DNA of 64,000 bases, from positions 1-64,000 of the forward strand of contig NZ_BAAAFZ010000094.1 in NCBI RefSeq assembly GCF_039523795.1. The letters are read 5' to 3'. This DNA is from Craurococcus roseus (GTDB lineage Bacteria; Pseudomonadota; Alphaproteobacteria; Acetobacterales; Acetobacteraceae). Position 1 is the first letter of the stretch. Every line of letters starts with the position of its first letter. Under the pieces are notes generated by a model. It was not told the origin of the DNA, ran no database searches, and saw nothing but the letters and a program-made list of their open reading frames with translations. This document shows, in pieces, positions 1-8,728 of this stretch. The position numbers and the translations under genes are program-made.

Positions 1-90
1 GAGGCCGCCATGTAGTTCAACAGCCGCTCTCCACTTTCCGAGGGCAAGTCCAACCTGAGCGCTCTCCACTTCTCCTGGGGAAGTCCAATC

Positions 91-312
91 GTCATCGCGC
101 CCGAGGGCAACGGCTGCGCCGAGCGGTCCATCCGCACCCTCGAGTAAAACCTGCTTTGGCTGCGGACCTTCGACACCGTCGAGGAGCTGCGCCGGGCGCT
201 GCTCAAGTTCCGAGAGACCTACAACGCCACCTGGCTGATCGAGCGGCACGGGTTCCGGCCGCCGAGCGCCGTCCGGCAGGATCGGCTTTCGACCGCGGCT
301 CTCGTCGCATAG
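91..312 (+). pseudogene. C-terminal remnant of an integrase-type (rve) transposase, IS3/IS481-like
   Basis: The frame from 91 reads as the end of a DDE integrase core: a GNGCAERSIRTL stretch, then NLLWLRTFDTVEELR and TYNATWLIERHGFRPPS, a tail common in IS3/IS481-type transposases. An in-frame TAA at 145-147 interrupts the RTLKENLLW-type stretch, and the catalytic Asp residues upstream are missing, so it cannot be active. Bases 25-89 before it carry an imperfect direct repeat (CGCTCTCCACT at 25 and again at 60) that is not part of the transposase frame and may belong to another element's end. The family call rests on the conserved tail only. Confidence 0.6.
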
Positions 313-485
313 GCTGCAACCAAGTGTCCCGCTGACCACGGGCGGTACAGAGGCGCGCGTCCGCGAAGGCCGCAGCCGCCACTTCGGGTTGCGTCCAGTC
401 TCGAAGAGGGAGAACCACGATCGTCCCCTCCCGTTGCGCTCTGTACGCACGGCACCCGCGCAAGGCGGCGTGGCCGGCCCGACGC

Positions 486-632
486 CGGCGCGCCGAGCGC
501 GGCCGCCGCTTCGGCGCCCGCCGGCGCGCGCCCGCGCGGCAGGGCCAAGACGACGGGGCGTTCGAGGCGTGGGCGCCCCAGCCGCTCGACCAACCGCCGC
601 CCGGCCTCCCCGTGGGCGGCGAAGCCGACAGG
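486..632 (-). pseudogene. N-terminal fragment of a phosphoribosyltransferase-like protein
   Basis: Directly after the stop of the upstream hydrolase, the minus strand reads FAAHGEAGRRLVERLGRP and then LERPVVLALPRGRAPAGAEA. This matches the start of the type I phosphoribosyltransferase-like proteins often encoded next to dienelactone-hydrolase-type genes. Similarity stops after about 48 residues at AALGAP; the PRPP-binding region expected later is absent, and what follows is low-complexity Arg/Ala sequence. No clear start codon is visible. I read it as a decayed 5' piece of a gene that formed an operon with the hydrolase. The family is inferred from a short stretch. Confidence 0.45.
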
Positions 633-633
633 C

Positions 634-1314
634 TCAGGTCCTGGCCTGATCGGCCTCCCGCACGAGCCAGCGGCGGAACCAGCCCGCGGCGAGCCGGGCG
701 ACCTGTTCCAGCGCCCCCGGCTCCTCGAAGAGGTGCGTCGCGCCAGGCACCACGGCGAGTTCGGCCGGGCAGGCCATCCAGGACCGCGCCCATTCGTTGA
801 GTCCCAGCACTTCCCGGTCGGCGCCGCCGACGATCAAGAGGGTCGGGGCGGCGACGTTCCGGAGCGGCCTTTCGCCGGCGAGGTCGGGCCGCCCGCCGCG
901 CGAGACGACCGCGCCCACCGTGGCCGGCCGCTCGGCGGCGGCGATCAGCGCGGCCGCCGCGCCGGTGCTTCCGCCGAACAGCCCGACGGGCAGGCCCTCG
1001 GTCGCGGCGTGTCCGGTCGCGCAGTGCACCGCGGCCTCGAGCCGGCGGGCGAGCAGGCGGATGTCGAACACCTTCTGCCGGTCCGCGGCCTCCTCCCCGG
1101 TGAGGAGATCGCTGAGCAGGGTGGCCAGGCCGGCTTGGTGCAGCGCCGCGGCGACCCGACGGTTGCGCGGGCTGTGGCGGCCGGAGCCGCTGCCGTGGGC
1201 GAAGACGACCACGGCCTCCGCGCCCTCGGGGACCTCCAGCGTGCCCGCCAGCCCGGCGGGCGGGATGACGACGGGCGCGGCGCGGTGGCCAGAGCGCGAC
1301 GGCGGAAGCGCCAT
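634..1314 (-). CDS. Alpha/beta hydrolase, dienelactone hydrolase family
   Basis: A 226-aa cytosolic alpha/beta-hydrolase. Visible features are the oxyanion-region motif FAHGSGSG (about residues 38-45), a nucleophile elbow GGSTG with Ser116, a probable acid Asp166 in VGGADREVL, and catalytic His194 in GATHLF near the C-terminus. The size and motif spacing fit small dienelactone-hydrolase-like esterases of unknown substrate. The ATG is preceded by GGGAGGAAGG at ideal spacing. It is followed by a phosphoribosyltransferase remnant, the usual genomic partner of this hydrolase type, so the original operon seems to have lost its second gene. The substrate cannot be read from the sequence. Confidence 0.85.
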   Translation of the reverse strand: MALPPSRSGHRAAPVVIPPAGLAGTLEVPEGAEAVVVFAHGSGSGRHSPRNRRVAAALHQAGLATLLSDLLTGEEAADRQKVFDIRLLARRLEAAVHCATGHAATEGLPVGLFGGSTGAAAALIAAAERPATVGAVVSRGGRPDLAGERPLRNVAAPTLLIVGGADREVLGLNEWARSWMACPAELAVVPGATHLFEEPGALEQVARLAAGWFRRWLVREADQART

Positions 1315-1386
1315 GCCTTCCTCCCATAGCTTCGGTCCTCGGCGCCCTCCCGTGCCGCGGCCTCCGGACCGGCGCCATGATCCGGG

Positions 1387-4287
1387 TCAAAGGGCGCGAG
1401 CCGCGCCTCCTCGCTCGGCCGGCCCCGGCTCCCGACGGCCCACGAGAAGCTGCTTGGCGGCCCGCAGATCGGGGGTGTCGGAGCCTTCGCCGAACCGGCC
1501 GTAGGCCCGCGACAGCGCCTCGCGCGATTCGCGGGCGTCGCCCTGCCGGAGGTCCAGGCGGTGCAGGCTCGCCGCCGACCTCAACCGCCACGCCAGTGCG
1601 CCTTGGGCGCGCGCCCGCTCGAGCGAACGCACGAAGTAGCGTCTGGCCCCCCGGGGATCCGGGACGTCCTGCCGGAGCAGGAGTTCGCCCCTGACCCGGA
1701 GCATCTCCGGATAGGCCCAGAGCTCCTGGTCGCGTTCCGCCCGCTGCAGCGCCTCATCGACGACCGTGGAGATCTCCCCGGCGAGCCCCGCGGCGGCCGC
1801 CGCCTCCGCGAAGTCGCCCACGCTCAGGAAGACATGCCATTGCGAGGCGCGCCAGCGCTCGAGGGCGGCGCGGACCTGCTCGACGTCGGCCTCGGGACCG
1901 GCCTTCTGCAACGAGATGATTTCCAGCGCCGCCAACCCGTAGGACAGGTGGTCGGCGAGCGCGTGCTTCTCGGCGTGGTGGACGAGTTCCGTCGCGCTTC
2001 GCCACGCTTCATCCAGGTCACGCGCCAGGAGGGCGAGCGCGCATGCCCCCCAGGCGAGCACGGAGCACAAGGTGACGGGATGTTGCAGGCGCCGCGCCTC
2101 CTCCACGGCGATCCGGACGGCTTCCGCGGCCTGGTCGGGATGCCCCTGCACCCAGAGGACGTGGCCCAGGACGTAACGCGTGGTGACGCGCGGATCGAAG
2201 CCGGCGCGGCGGATCTGGCGGCGCCGCGGCCGGGGCGGGGGGGCGAGGAGCAGATGCTCGAGACGGGAGCGTGCCGCCTGGTGTTCGCCGGCGAAGTGCA
2301 TGGCGATGCCGAGCATCCACTCCGCCGTCCCCGGGGCGACCGGGTCGGCCATGGAGGCGGCGATCGCCTCGGCTTTGTGGGCATGGTCCAGCGCCGTCCG
2401 CACCCCGCCAACGCGCATGTGGTAGACCCAGAGCGTGTGGAGCACGTGCAGCCGAAAGTCGGCGTCGCGGTGCCGCTCGGCGAGCGCGAGCGCCCTGTTC
2501 AGGGCGGCATGGGCCTCGGACGTCCTGCCCCTGGCCATCTGGAGCGAGATCCCGAGCGCCGTCTGCAGCGCCATTTCCTGCCGGCTGCCGCGCAGGCCGG
2601 CCTCGTCGAGGGTCTGTATGGCCTTCTCGGTCCAGGCGAGGGCCTCGCCCAGCAGCGACGTCGAGAACCACAGCGGCAGCGCGGCGGCCGCCAAGCCCAC
2701 GCCGATCGCCGGGTCACCCGCCGGCGCGAAGGCCCACGCCAGCGCGGCGCGCAGGTTGTCCATGTCGGGCTCGACGGCGGCGTACCCGTCGTCGCCCTCC
2801 TCGCGCTCGCGCGCGGCGGCCTCGACGAGCTCGAGGAAGTACGCCGCGTGGCGGCGCGCGAGCGACGCGAGTTCGCCTCCCTCCCTGGCCTTCTCCAGGG
2901 CGTAGGCGCGCGTCGTGTCCAGCAACCGGAAGCGCGGGCCCGGGGAGTCCAGGTCGGCCACGACGAGCGATTTCTCCGCCAACTCCAACACCAGCCGCAC
3001 GACCTCGTCTCCGGAGTGGCCCTCGTCGGCGGCCACGCCGGCTGCCGCGGCGAGGGTGAATCCGTCGACGAAGACCGCTAGCCTGCGAAAGACCGTCTGC
3101 TCGGGTGGGCCCAGCAGGTCGTGGCTCCAGTCCAGCGCCGCGCGCATGGTCCTGTGCCTCGGGAGGGCCGTGCGCCGGCCGCCGGTGAGCGGGCGCAGCC
3201 GGTCGTCGAGCTGCGCCGCCAATCCGCGGAGCCCGAGCAGTCCGACCCGGGCGGCCGCGAGCCCGATCGCCAGGGGTATGCCGTCCAGCTTGCGGCAGAT
3301 CTCGGCGACGAGGGGCGCGTCGCCGTCGGTCAGCTCGAACGCGTCCAGGCCCGCGGCGGCCTGCTCGACGAAGAGCTGGACGGATGCGTAGCGCAGCGCT
3401 TCGGCCGCTTCGATGCGTGGCGAAGGAGGCGGGGCCTGCAGCGGCTCCAACCGGCAGAGGCGCTCGCCCTCGGTGCGGAGCGGCTCGCGGCTGGTCGCGA
3501 CGACGCGGACGTGCGGCGCGCCCCGGAGGATGGCGGAAACCAGCTCGGCGGCGGCATCGACGACGTGCATGCAGTTGTCGAGCACCAGCAGCATCTTCCT
3601 GCCGCGCAGCGCTGCGACGAGATCCCGCGTCGTCAGCCCGGGGCTGACCTCGAGGCCGACGGCCGCGGCGACCGCGCCGCGCACCTGGTCCGGGTCCGCG
3701 GTCCACGCCAGGTCGACGACCCAGACGCCGTCCTCGTAGGCATCGACCACCCGCTCGGCCACGGCGAGCGCCACGGACGTCTTGCCGATCCCGCCCGGCC
3801 CGACGATCGTGAGCAGGCGGTGCGCCGACAGCTGCCCCGCGAGCTTGGCTACGACCTCGCCGCGTCCGACCAGCGGCGTCAGCTGCTCGGGCAGGTTGTG
3901 GCGCCGCGCGGCGCCGACCGGCGGCGGCACCGGCCGCTCCCCTTCCTCGATGACGGCCACGGGCGCGACGAAGCGGTATCCTTGCCCCTGGCTCGTCTCG
4001 ATGAACCGCCTGCCGTCCTGCCCGTCGCGGAGCACCCGCCTGAGGGCGGCCACCTGGAACTTGAGGTTGCCTTCCACGACGTGGGTGTCGGGCCAGACCC
4101 GGGCCAGCAGCTCGGCCTTGCCGACCCGCTCGCCGGGCCTTTCGAGCAGGGCCAGGAGGATGTCGAAGGCGCGGCTTCCGATGCGGACGGGCCTGCCCGT
4201 TTCCAGCAAGAGCCGCTGGCGAGGCAGGATTTGGAACCGATCGAACGAGAGGGCGGGTTCGACCGCGGAAGTACGCAGCTCGGTCAT
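1387..4287 (-). CDS. Winged-helix / NB-ARC ATPase / TPR transcriptional regulator
   Basis: A 966-aa one-component regulator. Residues about 12-108 form an OmpR-type winged-helix domain (ending in the typical GQGYRFVAPV). A P-loop NTPase of the NB-ARC/STAND type follows, with Walker A GPGGIGKT near 163-170, Walker B-like LLVLDNC and a TSREPL sensor motif. The C-terminal half is TPR-like helical repeats. Such proteins are thought to be kept inactive by the TPR part and to bind DNA when a ligand or partner opens the ATPase. I start at the ATG at 4287 (MTELRTSAV) because the upstream in-frame sequence is basic and low-complexity and GGGCGAGG precedes this ATG. The target genes and signal are unknown. 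Confidence 0.82.
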   Translation of the reverse strand: MTELRTSAVEPALSFDRFQILPRQRLLLETGRPVRIGSRAFDILLALLERPGERVGKAELLARVWPDTHVVEGNLKFQVAALRRVLRDGQDGRRFIETSQGQGYRFVAPVAVIEEGERPVPPPVGAARRHNLPEQLTPLVGRGEVVAKLAGQLSAHRLLTIVGPGGIGKTSVALAVAERVVDAYEDGVWVVDLAWTADPDQVRGAVAAAVGLEVSPGLTTRDLVAALRGRKMLLVLDNCMHVVDAAAELVSAILRGAPHVRVVATSREPLRTEGERLCRLEPLQAPPPSPRIEAAEALRYASVQLFVEQAAAGLDAFELTDGDAPLVAEICRKLDGIPLAIGLAAARVGLLGLRGLAAQLDDRLRPLTGGRRTALPRHRTMRAALDWSHDLLGPPEQTVFRRLAVFVDGFTLAAAAGVAADEGHSGDEVVRLVLELAEKSLVVADLDSPGPRFRLLDTTRAYALEKAREGGELASLARRHAAYFLELVEAAAREREEGDDGYAAVEPDMDNLRAALAWAFAPAGDPAIGVGLAAAALPLWFSTSLLGEALAWTEKAIQTLDEAGLRGSRQEMALQTALGISLQMARGRTSEAHAALNRALALAERHRDADFRLHVLHTLWVYHMRVGGVRTALDHAHKAEAIAASMADPVAPGTAEWMLGIAMHFAGEHQAARSRLEHLLLAPPPRPRRRQIRRAGFDPRVTTRYVLGHVLWVQGHPDQAAEAVRIAVEEARRLQHPVTLCSVLAWGACALALLARDLDEAWRSATELVHHAEKHALADHLSYGLAALEIISLQKAGPEADVEQVRAALERWRASQWHVFLSVGDFAEAAAAAGLAGEISTVVDEALQRAERDQELWAYPEMLRVRGELLLRQDVPDPRGARRYFVRSLERARAQGALAWRLRSAASLHRLDLRQGDARESREALSRAYGRFGEGSDTPDLRAAKQLLVGRREPGPAERGGAARAL

Positions 4288-4453
4288 CGCAGCCTCGCCC
4301 GGTCTGTGTGTCACCACGGCGGTGCCAATACTAGCGTACTGGGCCCGCTCGCGTCGCCTGAACAATTCCCAGCCGGCGTGATGAGCCACATCCAAGCGCC
4401 CGCGTCGGAACGGGTCCGCGCGGCCGACCTGTGCGGACCGGGGGGTGTTCCCG

Positions 4454-4960
4454 TCAGCGTCTTGGCGGTGGCGGCGCCTGCAGGAAGCTGAAGGCGTGGA
4501 CGCGTATCAGGAGCCCTTCGCTGCTTTGCCGCCGGTAGAGGGTGGAGAAGTTGCCCCGGCGCTCCTGCGGCATCCCGCCCTCGCCGGGCACCGTGCCCGT
4601 GAACCGCCCCACGGCCCAGGCGAGGTCGCCGCCTTCCGCCCGCGCCTCCACGACCTCGAAGCGCAAACCCGCAGCGCCGTGCTCGAGGCGCGTGCGGAAG
4701 GCCTGCGCGATGTCGCGCCGCCCGGCCACGATGGGCCCGGGCGGTACCAGGACCGCGTCCTCCGCGAAGAGGGCGGCGAGCGCGGCCACGTCCTTGCGGT
4801 TAGAGGCCTCGGCGAACCTGGCGAGCAAGGCGTCGAGCGCCCGGTGGAAGTCGGGGATGCCGGAGGCGCCGGGCCGCTGCTGCTGGGCGCCGGCAGACGC
4901 CGTCGCGAGGCCCGCCACGCCCGCGAAGGGCATTGAGAAGGCGAACGGACGTCGGAGCAT
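4454..4960 (-). CDS. Secreted SnoaL-like / SgcJ-EcaC family protein
   Basis: A 168-aa protein with an N-terminal signal sequence (MLRRPFAFSMPFAGVAGLATASAGA) and a DUF4440/SnoaL-type fold. LLARFAEASNRKDVAALAAL and FAEDAVLVPPGP are the typical first helix and cone entrance of these NTF2-like proteins. They act as small hydrolase-, isomerase- or binding-type domains; no catalytic set can be assigned here. I use the ATG at 4960 because the 15 extra residues of the longer frame precede the signal peptide and lack a good ribosome site. It lies on the same strand as the winged-helix regulator, with a 166-bp gap. Confidence 0.7.
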   Translation of the reverse strand: MLRRPFAFSMPFAGVAGLATASAGAQQQRPGASGIPDFHRALDALLARFAEASNRKDVAALAALFAEDAVLVPPGPIVAGRRDIAQAFRTRLEHGAAGLRFEVVEARAEGGDLAWAVGRFTGTVPGEGGMPQERRGNFSTLYRRQSSEGLLIRVHAFSFLQAPPPPRR

Positions 4961-5070
4961 CGCGGTTCCCTCCGGAGACCCCGACCACCGGGAGGACGGG
5001 GCCATGGCATCGCCGAGTTGGCGGTCCTTGGCCGGACGGCCGGGCCCGGCCGAGCCGGCGGGATGCGGCG

Positions 5071-5553
5071 CTAGCCGGTCGGCTCGAGCAGTTCTTCCAG
5101 CTTGTCGACCACCGCCCGCATCACGTCGGCGCGGCTGACCACGCCGACCAGCGCGCCGTCGCGCAGGATGGGCACGCGCTTGATCCCTTGCTTCAGCATC
5201 AGGTCGCCCAGCTCCGGCAGCGAGGCTTCCTCACCGGCGGAAATGACCGGCGCGCGCATGATGTCGCGGACGCGGCGCTGGTCGAGGCGGATCGCGGCGA
5301 GGTATTCCGGGGAGAGCGCCTCGCCTTCCGCCAGCATGCGCAGCCACTGCGCCCGCTTCTCCTGGGCCTCCGCGCCGAAGTGGCGCATCAGGTCGCCCTC
5401 GCTGACCAGGCCTAGCGGCCGGTTGTGGGTGTCCACCACCGGCACGGCGCTGACGCCGCGGGCCAGCATGCGCCGGGCGGTTTCGACCACGGTGGCCTCT
5501 GGCGGGACGGTGACGACGTCCTTCGACATCACCGACTTGGCGGGGATCGTCAT
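5071..5553 (-). CDS. CBS-domain-pair protein
   Basis: A 160-aa protein made almost entirely of two CBS motifs (about residues 8-65 and 95-155), each with the usual PVVD or PILRDG...GVVSRADV strand-helix pattern. CBS pairs bind adenosine nucleotides and often sense energy state. With no other domain, this is probably a stand-alone regulatory or stress protein of the kind found next to universal stress and fermentation genes. The start at 5553 (MTIPAKSVMSKDVV) fits the family; the extra 25 residues of the longer frame look non-coding. It is divergent from the alcohol dehydrogenase, and the shared 515-bp spacer contains one copy of the 10-bp-repeat element. Confidence 0.88.
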   Translation of the reverse strand: MTIPAKSVMSKDVVTVPPEATVVETARRMLARGVSAVPVVDTHNRPLGLVSEGDLMRHFGAEAQEKRAQWLRMLAEGEALSPEYLAAIRLDQRRVRDIMRAPVISAGEEASLPELGDLMLKQGIKRVPILRDGALVGVVSRADVMRAVVDKLEELLEPTG

Positions 5554-5930
5554 GTGCACGGCTCCAGCCGGGGCAGCGTCGCCGCACCATGGCAGAAGGG
5601 GCGTGGCTGCCGCATTGATGTAACGCAATCGCGCGGTGCCGTGGCAGGCGGTGGCGGTTCGGCCATCGGCCGCACATCCCGTTACGGGAGGCCCCCACTC
5701 GACGCTGTTGCGCCCCGGGGAAGGCCGGGCATTCCCACATGATCCGGTTCAACTTCGGGGCAGCGGCCGGCGACCGGAAAATTCGCCCTCCAGCCGGACC
5801 GGATTCGGGCTTCATGACCAAAGCGCTCGCCGGTCGCGGTGCCGGCGGATGATGTCGCTCAACCGCCAAGCTCCACTCGATCCTGACAGCGATGGCGTCC
5901 GATCGGGATGCGGGATGGATCGATGTCCCT
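5554..5930. other. Divergent intergenic spacer without a recognisable gene
   Basis: This part of the spacer between the CBS gene and the alcohol dehydrogenase shows no credible coding frame; long open frames across it are GC-driven. From about 5886 it is nearly identical to sequence beginning near 60465, so its right end belongs to a roughly 135-bp duplicated block containing the operator element. The promoter of the CBS gene should lie at its left end, but I cannot place a convincing -35/-10 pair. Confidence 0.5.
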
Positions 5931-5970
5931 CTCACCACGTCTTACCGCCGCTCACCAGACCTCACTCGCT
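5931..5970 (+). promoter_or_regulatory. Operator element copy A: four 10-bp direct repeats before the alcohol dehydrogenase
   Basis: Four consecutive 10-mers: CTCACCACGT, CTTACCGCCG, CTCACCAGAC, CTCACTCGCT. The element ends 98 bp before the alcohol dehydrogenase ATG. Four other copies occur in the window (14799, 53531, 59983, 60510), all oriented the same way relative to their downstream gene. The exact 10-bp period puts every unit on one face of the helix, as for tandem binding of a regulator such as an OmpR-type protein. The regulator's identity is unknown. Confidence 0.72.
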
Positions 5971-6068
5971 CGGGGCGGCTCCGCGCACGAGAATCCATCG
6001 ACACAAGCAGCCTCGCCCGACCCGGCGGTGGGCCGCATCCACACCTTCGTTGCGGGGAGCCAGTCAAG

Positions 6069-7094
6069 ATGGCGGAGTTGATGAAAGCGGCCGTCGTGCA
6101 CGGCTTCCGCAGTCCGCTCAGGATCGAGCGCGTCCCGGTCCCGACGCCAGGGCCGGGAGAGGTCCTGGTGAAGATCGCCGCGACCGGGGTCTGCCACACC
6201 GACCTGCACGCCGCCGACGGCGATTGGCCCGTCAAGCCCGTCCCGCCGTTCATCCCGGGGCACGAAGGCGCGGGCGTCGTGGCCGCTCTTGGAGCCGGAG
6301 TGGCGGGGCTCAAGGAGGGCGATCCGGTCGGCATCGCTTGGCTGCACGATGCCTGCGGCGGGTGCGAGTACTGCGTCACCGGCTGGGAGACGCTCTGCGC
6401 GGCGCAGCGCAACAGCGGCTACAGCGTGAATGGCAGCTTCGCCGAGTACGCCATCGGAGCCGCCCCGTATGTCGCCCGCCTCCCGCCCGGTGCGGATTTC
6501 GCCGAGATCGCGCCGGTCCTCTGTGCCGGAGTCACGACGTACAAGGGCATCAAGGAGACCGAGGCGAAGCCCGGCGAGTGGCTCGCCATTTCCGGCATCG
6601 GTGGGCTGGGCCACGTCGCCGTCCAATACGCCAAGGCGATGGGCCTCCACGTCGTCGCCCTCGACGTCACGGAGGCGAAGCTGGCGCTGGCGCGCCGCCT
6701 CGGCGCCGAAGTGATGGTCGATGCCAAGTCGCCCGACGCGGTGGCGCAGGTCCTCGAGGCGACCGGCGGCGGCGCGCACGGCGTGCTGGTCACCGCGGTT
6801 TCGCCGCCGGCCTTCGCCCAAGCGCTCCGCATGGCGCGCCGCAAGGGCACGGTCGGCCTGGTCGGCCTGCCGCCCGGGGAGTTCCCGACGCCGATCTTCG
6901 ACGTCGTCCTCAAGCGCATCACGCTGCGCGGCTCGATCGTGGGCGGCCGCCGGGACCTCGCCGAGGCGCTCGCCTTCGCCGCCGAAGGCAAGGTGCGCCC
7001 TGTGATCCACAGGGCGAAGCTCGAAGAAATCAACGCAGTTTTCGCCGACCTGCGCGCAGGGAAAGTCGACGGACGCATCGTCATCACGATGTGA
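6069..7094 (+). CDS. adhP: Zinc-dependent alcohol dehydrogenase (AdhP type)
   Basis: A 341-aa medium-chain dehydrogenase that oxidises primary alcohols or reduces aldehydes with NAD(H). Catalytic zinc ligands are Cys42 (GVCHTDLH), His65-Glu66 (GHEGAGVV) and Cys152. The structural zinc uses Cys96, Cys99, Cys102 and Cys110. The Rossmann motif GIGGLG is at about 176-181, and the length fits the 340-aa bacterial AdhP group. The ATG at 6069 has GGGGAGCC at suitable distance; an ATG at 6081 (MKAAVV) is a second possible start. It is probably transcribed alone from a promoter carrying operator copy A. A short remnant of a second copy of this gene lies before the PEP synthase gene. Confidence 0.93.
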   Translation: MAELMKAAVVHGFRSPLRIERVPVPTPGPGEVLVKIAATGVCHTDLHAADGDWPVKPVPPFIPGHEGAGVVAALGAGVAGLKEGDPVGIAWLHDACGGCEYCVTGWETLCAAQRNSGYSVNGSFAEYAIGAAPYVARLPPGADFAEIAPVLCAGVTTYKGIKETEAKPGEWLAISGIGGLGHVAVQYAKAMGLHVVALDVTEAKLALARRLGAEVMVDAKSPDAVAQVLEATGGGAHGVLVTAVSPPAFAQALRMARRKGTVGLVGLPPGEFPTPIFDVVLKRITLRGSIVGGRRDLAEALAFAAEGKVRPVIHRAKLEEINAVFADLRAGKVDGRIVITM

Positions 7095-7184
7095 GACGCC
7101 TCCGTGCCGCTGCGACGCGCCGTCCCCGGCCGCAACATGCCCTCGCCGGGTCCGACGGCGAAGGCCATTGAGGAGGAGCAAAAA

Positions 7185-7561
7185 ATGACTGTCCACACAG
7201 CCAAGCCCCGCCTCGCAGCGGCGGCAGCGATCGTCCTGGCGGCGGCGATGGTCCAGGGCGCGGCGTCGGTGCCGCACCGGCCATCGACGCCGAGAGCCGC
7301 CTGCAAAGCATGAGCGACGAGGGCAAGAAGCTCGGCCTCCGCTTGTCGGCAAAGGGTAGCCCGGCCCCACCGTGGTCATGCGTCCGCACGCTGAGCATCC
7401 CGGCAGCGCTGGCCCTCCACGCCATGCCAATCGAGCTAGCGCGCGTTTGGCTGCGCGGGCCCGCCGGTCGGAGCCTTGCCAACGAGGGCACGAAGGTGGC
7501 GCACGCCTTCCTGGCCTGGGTCGGCAGCGGCCCCCCCGGTGAGGACGGCGGTGCCCCATGA
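7185..7561 (+). pseudogene. Frameshifted small secreted protein before the Mla-like operon
   Basis: A strong GAGGAGGAG site precedes an ATG at 7185 that opens a clear signal peptide (MTVHTAKPRLAAAAAIVLAA). That frame runs out soon after AAS. The continuation that looks coding is in another frame (APAIDAESRLQSMSDEGKKL), suggesting a single indel near 7265-7285. The second frame stops at 7559-7561, overlapping the next ATG as ATGA, as expected for a translationally coupled first gene. The protein is not recognised. It may be a real gene broken by one indel or a sequencing error. Confidence 0.35.
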
Positions 7562-8724
7562 CCACCCGGCACACCGCCCCTCCCGGCTGGCGGCTCGAGC
7601 GGCGGGGCCTGGAGGACGCGGTGCTCTGCCTGACCGGCGACTGGATCGCCCGCGAAACCGGATTGCGCGACGCGGCCGCGGTGCGCCAAGTGCTGGCCGC
7701 GGCCGGCGGGGCCATGCGGCTGCGCTTCGAAACCGACGGCCTCGGCCGCTGGGACAGCGCCCTGATCGCCTTCCTCCGGGCGCTGCGCGAGGCTGCGGCG
7801 GTGATGGCCCCCGCCGCGAACGCGGGGCGGCGGATCGAGCTGGACGAGACGGACCTGCCCGAGGCCGCGCGCCGGCTGCTCGCCCTGGCGGCGGAATCCG
7901 GCCCCGCGCCGCCCGCCGCCGCGCCGGCTGCCGCCGACCCGCTCCTCGCCCGGACGGGCCACCGGGCCACCGCCCGCTGGGCCGAGGCCGTCGCCGCCCT
8001 GGTCGGCGAGACGGTGCTGCGCGGCGCGGCCGCGCTCGGCGGGCGCGTCTGGACCCGTCCCGCCGACGTGCTGGAGCTGATGCGAGAGGCCGGCGCCGGC
8101 GCGCTCGGCATCGTCGCCGTCTGCAACGGCTTGGTCGGCGGCATCCTGGCCTTCGTCGGCGCAGTCCAGCTCCGCCGCTTCGGCGCCGAGATCTTCGTCG
8201 CCGACCTGGTCGGCATCGCCATGGCGCGCGAGATGGCGGCGATGATGACGGCGATCGTCATGGCAGGGCGCACCGGCGGCGCCTACGCCGCGCAGATCGC
8301 CACCATGCAAGGCAACGAGGAGATCGATGCGCTGAAGGCATTCGGCATCCCGGTGTTCGACTACCTGGTGCTGCCGCGGATCCTGGCGCTGGTCGCGATG
8401 ATGCCGCTGCTCTACCTCTACGCCTGCGCGGTCGGCCTGCTCGGCGGCCTCGTCGTGGGCATGGCGACGCTCGACCTCACGGCCGCCGCCTACCTCCAGG
8501 AGACGCAAAAGGCCGTCGCCGGCCGGCAGTTTCTGATCGGGCTGGCCAAGAGCGTGGCCTTCGGCGCGCTGGTGGCGCTGGCTGGCTGCCACATCGGCCT
8601 GGCGGCGGGGCGCAGCGCCGCCGAGGTGGGCCGCGCCGCGACCGGCGCGGTGGTGGCCGGCATCATCGGCGTCATCGCGCTCGACGCCGTCTTCGCCGTC
8701 TGCGCCAACGCCCTGGGGATCTGA
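7558..8724 (+). CDS. MlaE/YrbE-type ABC permease of a lipid transporter
   Basis: A 388-aa inner-membrane permease. Residues 1-130 form a soluble N-terminal STAS-like extension. From about 150 the MlaE fold appears, with the family signature around ELMREAGAGALGIVAV, the long loop FVADLVGIAMAREM and GRTGGAYAAQIATMQGNEEIDAL, followed by hydrophobic helices to the C-terminus. It would pair with the ATPase and MCE protein encoded next to move phospholipid-like substrates between membranes. It overlaps the preceding frame as ATGA and is followed 4 bp later by the ATPase gene. The longer-than-core N-terminus is common in alphaproteobacterial homologues. Confidence 0.9.
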   Translation: MTTRHTAPPGWRLERRGLEDAVLCLTGDWIARETGLRDAAAVRQVLAAAGGAMRLRFETDGLGRWDSALIAFLRALREAAAVMAPAANAGRRIELDETDLPEAARRLLALAAESGPAPPAAAPAAADPLLARTGHRATARWAEAVAALVGETVLRGAAALGGRVWTRPADVLELMREAGAGALGIVAVCNGLVGGILAFVGAVQLRRFGAEIFVADLVGIAMAREMAAMMTAIVMAGRTGGAYAAQIATMQGNEEIDALKAFGIPVFDYLVLPRILALVAMMPLLYLYACAVGLLGGLVVGMATLDLTAAAYLQETQKAVAGRQFLIGLAKSVAFGALVALAGCHIGLAAGRSAAEVGRAATGAVVAGIIGVIALDAVFAVCANALGI

Positions 8725-8728
8725 CGCC

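Noticed and set aside
203..1591. Long minus-strand open frame of 462 codons
   Set aside because: Extremely Arg/Ala/Gly/Pro-rich, covers the real hydrolase in another frame and IS debris; a GC-driven shadow.
1561..3081. 506-codon plus-strand frame antisense to the winged-helix/NB-ARC regulator
   Set aside because: No ribosome site or domain; the minus strand has clear domain motifs over the same bases.
5952..8273. 773-codon minus-strand frame across adhP and the MlaE gene
   Set aside because: Low-complexity composition and antisense to two genes with clear catalytic motifs.
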